From assembly GCF_000485595.1 (NCBI RefSeq), contig NW_014577145.1, forward strand, positions 359,651 through 423,650: DNA of 64,000 nucleotides, read 5' to 3'. The translations under genes and the position numbers were made by a program. The stretch's first letter is position 1. Each line of letters opens with the position of its first letter. Positions 35,893-49,300 of this stretch are shown here, piece after piece. The notes beneath the pieces are model-generated. The model was not told the DNA's origin. It ran no database searches and was given only the letters and a program-made list of their open reading frames with translations. This DNA comes from Priapulus caudatus (lineage: Eukaryota; Priapulida; Priapulimorpha; Priapulimorphida; Priapulidae).

Positions 35893-37745
35893 TTTAGGTC
35901 GTATAGGCGCTACTGCACGCCTGAAACGGTGCTCGCGCATGCGCACTATCTCCCAAAAAGATAATAATTATTTTGCAAAAATTATGAATTTAAAATGAAG
36001 AGGGATCATCCTAGCATATATATATTGATATGAGAAAATTCCATCAGTAGACCTCAATTCAGAAATAGGAAGCAGACCTTGCATGTAAGGTCCCCGCTGC
36101 ATATACCAGTCAGTGTATAACATAGGTATATAACCTGTTACTGTTTTAGCGCATGCGCAATATCTCACCAGGGGGGATAGATTTTGTGATTAAAATGCAT
36201 TTAGTATGGTCAGGGGATATCTCAGCATCGAATTCTGTAATAAATCCCTATCAGTGGACGTGTGCTTATAACAAGGAGAGCGCCCTATCCTGTAGGGTGC
36301 AAAACTGCTACTTCATCCTCGCCCGCCCTTCCCCTGGCCTCCCTTGTCCCACACTCAGCATCTTTCTTCTTCCACCGCCCCTCAGCCATTTTCCCTACCG
36401 CATTCGTTCCGTCCCCTACTCCTCTCTCCCTCAGGAAGCTATATTACGTACTTTTATTTAGGCCGTCCTACACGTCTGAAACGGTGCTCGCGCATGTGCA
36501 ATATCTTCCGAGAAGAATATTTTGCAAACATTATGCCTGTAGCCTGTAGGGCGCAAACCTCCTATTTCATCCCCGCCCGCCCTTCCCTTTGTCTCCATTG
36601 TCGCAGGCTCAGCCTCCTTCTCCTTCCAGCGCCCCTCGACTGTCTTCCCTGCCACCTTCCCTCAGTTTCCCACCCCTCTCTCCCTCAGCAAGCTATATTT
36701 ACGTACTTTTCATTTGGCCGTATACTGCACGTCTGAAACGGTGCTCGCGCATGCGCAATATCTCCCGAGAAGAAAAATATTTTGCAAACATTATTAATTT
36801 AAAATGAAAGGGGTTATCCTAGCATAGATCTATATGATAAAATTTCATCAGTAGACTTCACTTCAGAAATAGGAAGCAGACCTTGCATGTAAGGTCCCCG
36901 CTGCATATACCATTAAGTACATAACCTGGCTACGTTACTGTTTTAGCGCATGCGCAATATCTCACCAGAGGAGTTTTATTTTGGGATGAAAATGCATTTA
37001 GTATGGTCAGGGGATATCTCAACATAGGTTTCTGTTATAAATTCTTATCAGTAGACCTGTGTTTATATAAGGAGAGCGCCCTAGCCTGTATGGTGCAAAA
37101 CCCCTACTTTATCCCCGCCCGCTCTTCCCTTTGTCTCCATTGTCGTACGCTCAGCCTCCTTCTCCTTCCACCGCCCCTCGACTGTCTTCCCCGCCACCTT
37201 CCCTCGGTTTCCCACCCCTATCTCTCTCAGCAAGTTATATTTACGTACTTTTCCTTTGGCCATACTGCACGTCTGAAACTGTGCTCGCGCATGCGCAATA
37301 TCTCCCGAGAAGAAGAATATTTTGCCAACATTATAAATTTAAAATGTAAAGGGGTTATCCTAGCATAGATCTCTATGATAAAATTTCATCAGTAGACCTC
37401 ACGTCAGAAATAGGAAGCACACCTTGCATGTAAGATCCCCGCTGCATATACCATGCATATCTTCGCAAAATATTATTCTTATCGGGAGATATTGCGCATA
37501 TGACATTGCGCGAGCACCATTTCAGGCGTATAGTACGGACTGAAGAAAACTGCTTAATATAGCTGTCTGAAAGAGAGGGGTGGGAAACTGAGAAAAGGCG
37601 GCAGGGAAGATAGCTGAGGGCGGAAGAAGACGGAGGAGGCTGAGAGAGGGACAAGGGAAGCAGGGGAAAGGACGGGAGCGAGTGTCGTAGGAGTTTTGAG
37701 CTCTAGATGATAGGGCGCTAGCCTATTCTCAAACACAGGTCTACT
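35893..37745. repeat. Tandemly duplicated block with an inverted copy
   Basis: The unit runs CTGAAACGGTGCTCGCGCAT, TTTAAAATGAA, TCAGTAGACCTC, GCATGTAAGGTCCCCGCTGC, GTTTTAGCGCATGCGCAATA, GGAGAGCGCCCTA, and a pyrimidine-rich CCTTCTCCTTCCACCGCCCC part. Copies are 35,893-36,470, a deleted copy 36,471-36,718, 36,719-37,258, a partial copy from 37,259, and an inverted partial copy at ~37,440-37,745. Open frames in the CT-rich part look non-coding. Confidence 0.85.
35935..37296. promoter_or_regulatory. Repeated NRF1-like GCGCATGCGC sites
   Basis: The 10-base palindrome GCGCATGCGC occurs at 35,935-35,944, 36,149-36,158, 36,747-36,756, 36,946-36,955 and 37,287-37,296, and as the variant GCGCATGTGC at 36,490-36,499. 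It matches the core of the NRF1 consensus YGCGCAYGCGCR. The copies are there because the block was duplicated; binding is not shown. Confidence 0.35.
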
Positions 37746-38300
37746 GATAATAATTTATTTACATAATGTGGCACAGGCATGATGAACCCACACTAATGAA
37801 AACATGCTAATTGCTCCATTGCCATTTCTAGTCTTGAAACTTTGAACTAGGAAAGAAGCCATAAGCATAAGCATTATTTTATGTATTCATGTATGAGCAT
37901 GCGAGTGCTAACGAGCAAGATGTGGGCTGCCATTGGTACCTATGATTAAATTGAAATGACAGAGCAATCTTGTAATCAAAGAAAAGTTCAATTAGAGAGT
38001 ACATTTCATTACTAGGTTTGTCCAATATCGCTGTAATTTAAATTAGTAGTTACCTTTAATAAGATTGTGGATGAAAAATGACAATTATCCTTACACGCAG
38101 TGCATGAATTTCACCGATGTCTGCATGTGCGCTGTTGGTAGACGGTGCTACCTAGGAACACAGGTGCGCGCGATCACTGCTTATTGTGAATCTGGTACCG
38201 TACTATATGAGCATCGGATCTGTGTCCGTGTCGACGCCTACATGTCTTCATATACTGTCGTTTGACCATCGCGTGGATAGACGAGGAGGACGACATGAGG
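37746..38300. other. Intergenic, no gene seen
   Basis: No gene or clear repeat recognised between the duplicated block and the CT/GA array. Confidence 0.5.
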
Positions 38301-38305
38301 ACCCT

Positions 38306-38545
38306 TTCTCTCTCTCTCTCTCTCTCCTCTCCTCTCCTCTCTCTCTCTCTCTCTCTCTCTCCCCCTTCTCTATCTCTCTCTGAGAGCGAGAGAGAGGGGG
38401 GAGGGAGAGAGAGCGCGAGAGAGAGAGAGCGCGAGAGAGGGGGAGGGAGAGAGAGCGCGCGAGAGAGAGAGGGGGGAGAGATAGCGAGAGAGGGAGTGAG
38501 CGAGAGAAAGAGAGACAGAGAACGGGAGAAAGAGCGCGAGATATA
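38306..38545. repeat. (CT)n followed by (GA)n, self-complementary array
   Basis: A ~75-base CTCT run is followed by a ~150-base GAGA run with GCGC and GGGG interruptions, so the two halves can pair as a long hairpin. A further (CT)n tract lies at 38,685-38,712. Open frames across it are low-complexity artefacts. Confidence 0.9.
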
Positions 38546-40335
38546 ACAGAGAGTGCACCCGTCAGCTATATAGATACTACAGCGGATAGCTAGCCGACAA
38601 GGTCTTATAAACAAAAGCTGTTTTCATAATGAACAACGAATATTGCTGAAGGGCAATGTAGGGAAAGACAGGCTCTCCATCTCTATCGCTCTCTCTCTCT
38701 CTCTCTCTCTCGGAGGACAAGAGAGTAGGATGACTGAAATCTGATATGACTGACGATAAACTTGACATGCAGTACGACTTACTCAACAATGGCATATTAA
38801 TGACCTATGTAACTGCTGCACAGCAGACACTGAACACAGTAGTATTATGCAGTGCGTACATGGAACATGTCTAAACCATTCATGCCTAGATCAAGTTTAT
38901 CATTATTTAATTGAAATGTAAAACTTTACAAGGCGTACTGCGACAGTTTGTCAATATATGAGCGATGCAGCATATAACAAACCAACAGCAATATTTAGTA
39001 TGAATATATTTTTGGATGTAAATTATTTACAAAACGCCAAGATCACAACCAACAATTCATACTGACGTATTTACAACAAAATTTCAACTGCTCACACCGT
39101 TTGCTGATCCAATATTCCAATAATACAGTGGATGAAATTATTTAATACGTGTATCGGGGAAAAACAACTCAAGATTTCCATTTTGGAATTATTAAATTTC
39201 ACATGTTCCTCTTTCAGTTAGCTCTTAGGTAACACCATCCACACAAACCACTATAGTCATATAATTAACAAGAACCTAGTTAAGGTTGGACGGCATGCAA
39301 GTCACACTTTGACATGTATCACATCAGATTTAAAGTCACGCTCCCGCCCATCACATAATATTGACATTTTTATACAGAGTACACAGACTCAATATTCCAC
39401 TGGAAATGTCTGGTATATCCCACTGAGATATTCTGTGTGTACTAACATAATTGCATTCTTATAAATAATGTTCATACGTAAGGTTGATCAGGTTACGTGG
39501 GAATTGACAGAACACAAGAGTTTTCAGGAGAAATTCTGTTCGAACTACACAACACAAATAAAGAAACTGATATGTTTTATAAAAATCCCCATCTCTGCAC
39601 AAAACCATCTCAAGTTGTACAGGTAGAGCTTGGGCTTCCACACATTTTAGTACTCAAATATTATTTTAAGAGATTCAGGTCTGAAGACTGGCTTATATAA
39701 ATTATAAAAAATAAAAATAAACGAACATAATAAAATCCTATGCAGTTAGAGAGAAAGTTGGAGTAATCTGACAAAAATACTGTACGATATGCTAACTGCA
39801 TGTCGACTGTAGGATAAACTCCAATGAACTAAAATTGGTTCAGTCTGAAAGCTGTTGAAAATACATAGTGTAACCCTAAGATAAATCTAAGTTGATGGAA
39901 TATCAACGAACGCTTTCTCATACTGCCAATGTTATCATAAAAAAGTTCACGCACGTGACTAACAAAAGTAAGATCAAAGAGTAGTTATTATTTAAGGACA
40001 CTATAGTGAGTTAATTGTGCCTTGTAATATTTGAGTGAGATCAAACTGGTCATTCTAGATATACCCAAATGACAATTTCAAAATGTTATAACAGTTATTA
40101 CCATTGCCAAATAAGCATATCTATGAGAAATGTTAACTCGAAAAATCAGTACTAATTTTATAGTGATATTTTCATGAAAAAATGTCAAACGGGCAACAAA
40201 CATTGACCACAAGCTATTTCCAAATATTGGTAGTAAAAGACTTCGATGCTAAGACTCTGATATGCCTAGTAGTATACATCTCAACCTCAGACAACTGAAA
40301 ATTCACCACTGGAGTTGCAACATCTTTTAGCAGGT
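38546..40335. other. 3' flank of KATNIP, no gene seen
   Basis: This interval lies immediately downstream of the KATNIP stop codon and probably contains its 3' UTR. No convincing AATAAA was found near the stop on the minus strand, and no other gene was recognised. Confidence 0.45.
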
Positions 40336-43300
40336 CTACCAGAGGAGCCAGTGTGGTGTTTTCACCTCGTCTCTCCTGATGGTCGCATCATACTCTGTCA
40401 CACTGGTGCCTGGACGCAAATCTGCAGGAAAACAAACATTTATGCTTAATCCAGTTTCGCTATTGGGCACAAAGAGTGCAAATATTCGCGAGGCTCACAG
40501 TAAATGAGCAGAAAAACATACCATTAATATACTATAGCGTCAAAATACCAAAAAAAGGTATAGAACGAGTGTAGACCAAGTTTGTGCATCCAGGTCAGGG
40601 GTCGAAATAAGCGATGGTCCGCTGGTCCGGGGCCATCAAATAATCAGGAGGACCATCAGATTTTCAAAGTCAATGGTCCGACGGACCATTGAATATTTTG
40701 GTCCCATTTTAGGGTAATTTTCATTAAAGTTTCCACGTTCGAATATACTATTAAAGTGAATAAACAATTACTGTAAAGTGAATAATTAAACCATTTTATC
40801 ACCATGTAAAATCTCTTTCTTACGCTTGCATGCCGCATCACTTTTACAGAACAATTTCAAATTTACGAGGACCATCTAAAATTTAGGAGGACCATCTGAA
40901 TTTCAAACTAGATGGTCCTGTGGACCATCTCTTTTTTTCTCCTTATTTCTACCCCTGCAGGTGAATATACTTATATAAAATTCATACAAACACAAGACAC
41001 ACATGGCTGAAGGCATACACTCGTCATCACAACCAAAGACTGACTTCCTGAGAAGTACATTCACACACCCAGACGACATACGATTGATGGTGACAGACTG
41101 AATCGCTACACAATACGCCTGGTCTACAAAACTTACTCAGCACAATTTGATGACTACAATTAATGTGATGAAGGCAAATATAATTTTGCAGACAAAACTG
41201 CAAGAATAATAATCACGCAAAGCATATTAATCATTGGTTTCTATTATCTTCACCAGTATATACTTTAGGGCAATGTACAAAGCTATATGTGCATCGCTGT
41301 GTATCTCACCGAAATTGACAGGCTTAGATGTGGAAGAGCCCTTTGGGTCCTGGAACTGCTCCATGATCCTACTATCATTAGTCAGCTGCACATCCTGGTT
41401 GTGCTGACGATGACTACAACATTGACGCATGTTTAGGTATCGATTCAAGTTGGACGAAGACAAAAGCAAGCATTCATCTGGTTGTTTACTGACAGGAAAG
41501 CGCTCATCTACCTAGCTGGTTTCCAGTGGTACAGAAGCCATCAGCTCCCTGGAGATTTTGTATCAGTGGAAATATGAAAGATGATAGATTTTGTATCAGT
41601 GGAAATATGAAAGATGATAGATTTTGTATCAGTGGAAATTATCAGTGGAAATATGAAAGATGATCAAAATCTATCATCTCTCCGATTTCCACTGATACAA
41701 AATCTATGATCTCCCTGATTTCAACTGATACAAAATCTATCATCTCTCCGCTTTCCACTGATACAAAATCTATCATCTTTCATATTTCCACTGATACAAA
41801 ATCTATCATCTTTCATATTTCCACTGATACAAAATCTATCATCTTTCATATTTCCACTGATACAAAATCTATCATCTTTCATATTTCCACNNNNNNNNNN
41901 TACAAAATCTATCATCTTTCATATTTCCACTGATACAAAATCTATCATCTTTCATATTTCCACTGGTACAAAATCTATAATCTCCCTGATTTCTACTGAT
42001 ACAAAATCTATCATCTCTCCGCTTTCCACTGATATAAAATCTATCATCTTTCATATTTCCACTGATACAAAATCTATAATCTCCCTGATTTCTACTGATA
42101 CAAAATCTATAGTCTCCCTGATTTCCACCTACACGATTTCCACTTGTACAAAGACTATCATGTACTTGGCTTCCAGTGATACAAAAATTACCATCTACTC
42201 GGCTTCAACTATTACAAAACATATCATCTACCTACCCTTGTGTTGTGTGTGGGATAAACACGAACAACAGCACCGAAACTATCATTGCCTAAGGCCACCA
42301 TTAACAAGGAACTGTGCAAGTTCAAAACTTTCTAATACGTACCTGATAACAGTATGCATCTCTCTGTGAGAGATCTCCTTGTCGTCTGTGAAGAGGATCG
42401 TGTGGTAGGGTATCGCAGGGAGACAGCTGGGGAGGATGCCCCCAATGCTGCTGGTGGGAACCTGCGCTAGCAGCCCATTATAAACGAGGAGATCGTCCAC
42501 AAGCAACTGCAGTAAACAAGATAATACCAGCATCAAAATGTTTTACAAATTTTATAATTTACTAACCACACGTATTAATATTAATATATGTGCAGAATTG
42601 TGTTTGGGAAACGACACCATACAACTTACACAGTTGAGAAATATGGTATAAGACGAGTAGTGGCCTGTATATAATATACATAGGTGTGTAATATATATAC
42701 ATAGATTGCTAATAAATTAAAGTATAGTTGTATCAGCATGTAATGTGTACTGCTGTCATTTCACAAAGTACCTGTTCTTTTCGTTTGTGATCGTTTACAT
42801 TTTCAATATAAGTATACACTTGATGAGTCATCGCAATTGCCTTGTTAAAACTCACTGCAAACTCTTTCACGCCTCTCTGTGGGGTCTTTGCGTAATTCCA
42901 CAACTTGATCATTGATGTGGTGACAGGATGATCAAAAATCACATACACCCGGTTTATCTGCAAAAGAGCAGGTTAAGTAATTTTAAGGAATCACACTAAA
43001 GGCAAAGACACACACGCTTTGTATATATATATATATATATATATTATCAGGAGTGAATAATACTAATAGAGATCTCTATTATTCACTCCTACTGTTATAT
43101 ATAGTTCATATTGTGAGTGAGCCATGAGCATTTTAAATAAGAAAGGATAAGTAACCTCATTACATCAGTACATGTCTCAACATGAACCAGCAACACACTG
43201 AAATACTTTCACACATCCGCAGTAAAAAGGTAGTGACGAATGATCTGGTAAATATCTGGGTGTGCATTACTTACATTATTTGGAGGTATTGGTGAAAGCC

Positions 43301-46300
43301 ACATGTGACATCCATCCCGTGTGTCGTTAATGCCATCTATGAGCTTGTCTGGTGTACGGACGTCGTTGCACACATTGTCCAACACATTAACACTGTTAGG
43401 ATAGGCAGTGATATCTGAAATAGTGGGAAAAAAATGCTATACGTTTTTCACTCTTAAGCGGCGTCTACACTATGCTAAAACCCGGGTTTACCGTATCTAC
43501 ACTGTTGCTAAAACCCGGGTTTTAGAGGTGGGTTTTGTAAAAACGCGGGTTTTACAGACCCGGCAATATTGACGGGTTTTGCTCTGCTAAAACCCGCGTT
43601 TTAGTCGAGCGCCGTAGTGTAGACAGAACATGACAGAAAACCCGCGGTTTAGCTGCACGCCAGACTCGGCTACAGGTGGCGCAACCATACCGGGGATATG
43701 CTTGATACAACTGAAATACTTAAAACCCGGCATTCACGGAAGGTGGGTTTTTGACAGTGTAGACGCTGCAACACCGAAAACGCGTGTTTTACTAAAACGC
43801 GGGTTTTAGTCTATAGTGTAGACGCTGCACCACCGAAAACGCGCGTTTTAAACCCGGGTTTTAGTCTATAGTGTAGACGCCGCTATAAGAGCCGACAAAA
43901 TGCCTCGCCTAGCTGCAATGATAAAAAAATGTCAACACGAAAAATTTAGCAAGACATACCATTTCAATTTCATTGAGATTACAGTGTTTATTAAATACTA
44001 GCTCAATCTGTCATTACCAGAAATATTGCTTACTGTTTTGCGTCAGCACTATTTTCTGGCCAGTCAAATCATAGAATTCGATGCCATTCAGTCCGACATA
44101 ATACGGGTCACCCCAAGTCGAGAGCAGTTGAAACTGGAACACAACTATTCATCATAGTAAAGGAAACTCACCGAAATACGAAGCAGAAATAACTGACAAG
44201 CACGCGAAGCCATCATTTATGCAGCTAACTTAAGCAAACAGTGCCTATAGTAAAATCAGCGCATGATGCACTGTTTCTATACGCCTTGTCGCATAACGAC
44301 TGCAAAGGATACACCCACAGGGCATTGCGATCGGCTCATAGTCGATAGACACTGTTTGTGCTGTGCTGTTCGCTCTCATCACCTGCTGTTCCATCATTAG
44401 TTCTGATGGACGCCCGGCATACGGTTGCTCCTCTGTGACAGGCTCAGCAGGGGGAGTCACCGGTGGCTTATAGCGACACAATAAACACACATAAATAATC
44501 TTATAAGTTATCTTAGATGTAGCGAGATTAATCCAAGTGAAATGATGACAGACAGTGCATCATCGATTTTCCCAATCGCCTTGAATATGAACAGAAATAG
44601 CTCGTTTTGATTAATATAATGTTACTGGAAGGAAACATATGGCTTTCTAATCAGCACTGTTGACAAGTGCTAGAATAACTGACACCTTGTAACGAATATA
44701 AGTATATAACCTCGCCCACAAATTCATAATAGTCTGTCCAATTTCACTGCACGTTACTTTACAAAACGGATTATCAAAACCTGAACTCGAAATTTTACCC
44801 AACAACAGCCTGCCAAACACACTTTGGTCACGTGGAAATACTATTAAGTGTGGCCAAGAATTCTGACGCCAGTAACGGCAGTGGAAATGGAAGAGACAGC
44901 AGTAGATGTTGGTATTAGATGCAAATCCAAAGGAACATTAGCAACAATGAAAAAAAGAAGTAAATCAACAAATAGTATGAGAATTTAATAAACACTGATG
45001 GTGAAATGGCGTATGGCCAGGCACGAGTGCATATGTGCATGGTGCAAAAACTCCCATTACACCCTCTTTGGCGACTGAGGTTTGAAATTGTAAACAACTT
45101 CTGAAGAATGCAGATAATTTTCAATCGAATCCAATCAAATCAAGCTTTTTAATAGTAAGCAGCAGGGATATTGGACAAACTAATATAAATTTGATAGCGA
45201 GGTTCTATAATTAAAACAACAAATGGTGACAGTCGTGCTAGACATTGTAAACAGCGGGGATTAAATAGCCATATTTTCCCTTCAATTCTAAACAATTTTT
45301 ATCACGGTTCATTAAGATTGAATTAGTCGGTACCATGACAGTTGCATTACCAGATTTTTGAAAAAACTAATGTCTTGAGCAAAGTCGAAAAAGCAGTTTC
45401 CCGGTCCTTTTCGGATTAGGAAACCCTCGGGTGGAGACACAGCGTTCCCATCAATAGTAGCATGCATGATCTTAGCCTGTCAGAAAGAAATGTTTTACAA
45501 ATTTAATGTACGGGTATTATATTCTGCATTTTATTCAAAACATTGATACGTATTATTGATAAAAGCCAAATGGAAAAAATCGAGCATTCATTTGCCAGTG
45601 AAGCATCTTGTATTGCACGACGTTGAACCTATTTTAGGTAGTAACCATAGAAATGTGATAATATGATAACAGGATAAGTTGCCAGATAATGTTAGAATGG
45701 CTGCCTGGTCTATTTCTGCCGGTACAGTATCATGGTTCATACAGGACTGAAATTTTTTCCAAGAACTTTTCAAGGACATTTTATCGGAAATTCAAGAACA
45801 TTTTATCAGACATTTTATCGGAATTCATACACAGAACAAAACATACGTGGATTAATTTAATAACCCCATTCTTAATCACTGCATGTCACCTCTAAAACTG
45901 ACCTGGATCACATTAATAAACCCTTCTAAACACTGTCACTTCTACAACATACCTTGATTTACTGACTGATTTTACTGACTTATGTAAGGATGTTTATTTC
46001 TACCCGTGATCGCATCAGTGGTTGCTCGTGAGTGTGTTTAATACACCCTTGCTAGCGTCTATGTGAACGAATGTAAGAATGATAGATAAGCACAGTATGA
46101 CGTATTCATGAATAACTTTAATTGACACTACTTAATCTAGCATCCGCCCGTAACGTGGCGAATGAGTACAGTGTAGTACGCGAGTAAACCTCACATAACT
46201 TACGAGGTATAAGTTGTCAGTCACTGACTCTAACCAAGATGCCTGTATGACTATTACAATAGCGCTCTGCCTGTCTCTCTCTGGTCGAACACGCGGTTAT

Positions 46301-49300
46301 ATACTGCCATAGGTAGACACGCCTACCTATTGTCTCTCGTCAGTCCGTACTCATGCTTGTCTATAATTGGCCTAAATCTATCCTGTCTATTCCCGCGTTA
46401 CGACTTTACACAGCTGGTCATATATGCCAAACCAGAACAATGGTTATTCCTAGCTATTTACTTATCCGTCTTTCGACGTTATTACACTTACTGTAATTTG
46501 TGATCATCATTTAACTGTCTATCGTGTCTATAGCTTTAAGCTCATTTAACGCAATTTTTATTGAGGTTTGCACATTATTGATGGTGCAAAATTTCTTTTT
46601 ATTACAGGCAAGGATTCTTTCTAAAAATTCAAAGAAATTTTCATGAAATTCAAGGACTTTTCAAGCACAAAATCAACATTTACTAAATTTAAGTACTTTT
46701 CGAGGACTCCCCTCAAATTCAAGGACTGTTCAAGGACTGTGCAAACCATGAGTATGATGTTGTGGAATGTGGTATCTGCACATATACCGTATACAGCGAT
46801 TTACTTTGTTAGCGATGATAGTATGAACTGCTGTGGATGCCCATGTTTACTATGCAGTTGCAGCTTAACAAAGAGACATAGTCTTGAAAGCTCACAGTTA
46901 AAATATATGACACCTTTTGCTTATACCTTTCTGTGTTCGCGTGTGTGTGCGTGTGCGTGTGCGTGTGCGTGTGCGTGTGCGTGTGCGTGTGCGTGTGTGC
47001 ATATGATACATATCACTAATTCTCTAACACTCACCCCTCTGTACGTGTCTTCAGAAGATTTGTTATAGTTCCATAAACGCAGTCCGGTCAGGGTGATGGC
47101 ATTGGCAAATGCAATGGCTATGCGATGATCCTGTGTTTCAGTGAACGGAATCAGCCACATATGTTTATCATTCATCGTGATGTTGGTCCCATCCACAAGC
47201 CTGCAGACATGACACAGAGATACAGATACGACACTGAGATAGAGCTAAAGCTACTGTACAGCTACGTTCAGTAAGTAATGTTAGTGCCCATGCTAACGAT
47301 GGAAGCACACACGCACTAGCAAATATTGATATTCCCAACTGGTATCAGCACCATACAAGATGCAACAAAAACAATGATGTACTGTATTATAAAACAGCCA
47401 AACAAGTAATATAGAAGGTATAGATAGCATAGACATGTTGTAACCTTCTTTGCCTGGTTGTTTTTTGCTGGTTGTGAAGAATTCAATAATTATTATTGCA
47501 GCAGGGAACAGTACTATTTAGTACTAATTTATCACACTCAGACTGTCAGAGGTAAAGCAGGCTCATGCTAATCAAGTAACATAAACAGGTTTTACCATGA
47601 TTCTACCAGAAGAATACAATACACACAGGGCGTAAAACTTGATCAAAGCTCATGAATTTCCACATGTTCATCCAATGATTTATCGAGTACAAGCAACTAT
47701 AGTTTCTCAATTAGAAATTTGCAATGCACTTGTGCCTACGGCCACTGTGACGGTAAGGTTTCTTTCATGCGACTATGTCCTGCTTACTTGTCGAGTGTTC
47801 TGACGTCATCCTCGATGCCAGCGAGGGTGTTCAAATCTCGTGGGTGAGCGTCCATCATGTCAGCACCCACTGGCAACACCTCACCATCACTGCCCAGCAC
47901 CTCCAGTCCTGACAGGCCCATATAGTGGCAATCACCCCACGTGGCCGTGAAGTTAAGCTCTAGACCTGCATGGACCCGAAACAAAATGCAACCAAGTTGG
48001 GTGCACATCGTGTTCTTGAAGTGACTACATCATATTTACGTTAGTAATATCATGAATATATTTATTCTAATACATGTTGAAATAAGAGACACTGACCAAT
48101 TGCAGTTGGTGGAAATGCCTGTAGTGGAATATAGTGGACACGCACGCTGCACAATGTGCTTTTAGAGGTTTCTGCTGTATTCAAACGTGTTGCTGTTTTT
48201 GCATGCTGTATGTATAACTGAATTGTTGTATAAATGAAACGTTACAGGAGTGGTGAATTCTGTGTTGCTCTATAAAAATTTCATTTTTTTTTTTAGAGAG
48301 AATATAGTTGAATTATTGTGAATTATAATAATAATAGTATCAATTATTGTTATTTTAACAGATATCTTAACTGTAAAACTAGTAATCAAACAAGTTTTAA
48401 CAGAAAAGACTCCTCTAGCAAATCCCACTTACACTGGCCCTTACACATGGGAAAATTGTTTGCTTTGGAGAGTGGCAACGCCTGTGAGCTGCTCGGATCA
48501 CCACGCTTGTTCTGCTGAATACCACTGGAAGCATGTCCAATGGACGTGAAGGGACGTTCCTCCTTCAAGGCATGCAATGAAAAGCGCATGTTTAATGACC
48601 GGAGTCAAACAACGACAGCAAATGTTTCATACATCCATCTCTACACATGCGCACGCACGCACTCACGCACACACGCACACATACACACATGCATACACAC
48701 ACACACACACACACACACACGTGCACTCTAAACTGTGCGCTATGTATCATCAGAGATTGACCAAGATCAGACATCCCTAATTATCATCTGCGGCAAGAGC
48801 CCGCCATTACCTCCTCCTCCCCGGACCCACTGTCAGCTGTTTTCGGCCGCTCGTCACACGCGTTGTCCTCCTGGGGTTTACCATAGAACTGGTCCTGCTC
48901 GTACATGTCGTCATTGTTGGCGATAGCTTCCAATATGTGCTCATCTGTTGTGAATAGGATCGTCTGCAAAGAGGTCACATGTCGGGCATTGTGCACACTA
49001 TGCATTACAGCACTTACAATTATGATATTATGTCACACTATGGTTTATGGTTATGCTTGATGTTGTTAATGTGATAATGATGGCAATTATATTAATGAAC
49101 AAGGGACGTTAATGCGGCACATTTCAGGGCATGTTACTCTAATATAACTTGCAAATACATACGACTATCATTTCGGCAGTGCCTGCCCATTGGCCTAAGG
49201 AACCTGGAAACTACATCCCACATTGCCATGTGCCACACTGTTCAGTGCTAGGTTAGCAATAGGAGGAAGCAGGGAAGTAAAAAACGGGAGGGACAGGGAA

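Larger units (their letters stand above)
42343..44466 (-). other. KATNIP module 4
   Basis: The exons at 44,466-42,343 encode TWGDPYYVGLNGIEFYD, then VRTPDKLIDGIND, MWLSPIPPN, and IKLWNYAKTPQRGVKEF followed by VDDLLVYNGLLAQV. The order WGD..GL, linker, MWL.P, WNY.K, RGV is the same as in the other three modules. This last module ends in a divergent, KATNIP-specific tail (PYHTILFTDD). Confidence 0.85.
45351..47965 (-). other. KATNIP module 3
   Basis: The exons at 47,965-45,351 encode TATWGDCHYMGLSGLEVLG, then DVRTLDKLVDGTNIT, KHMWLIPFTE, LRLWNYNKSSEDTYRGAKI and AVSPPEGFLIRKGPGNC. This is the stretch most like vertebrate KATNIP. Confidence 0.9.

Noticed and set aside
36153-37736. Several open frames of 60-130 codons rich in Pro, Ser and Leu
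   Set aside because: They lie in the pyrimidine-rich part of a tandemly duplicated non-coding block and are not conserved in frame among the copies.
38174-38614. Long Ser/Arg or Glu/Arg-rich open frames on both strands
   Set aside because: Products of the CT/GA microsatellite; such dinucleotide arrays stay open in many frames.
41706-42054. Open frames with repeated 11-residue units
   Set aside because: Translation of the 33-bp minisatellite inside a KATNIP intron, interrupted by N.
44034-44133. Shorter form of KATNIP exon 25 starting at the nearer CAG
   Set aside because: It breaks frame with exon 24. The acceptor 11 bases upstream restores MPCGFVFQFQLL, as expected for the family.
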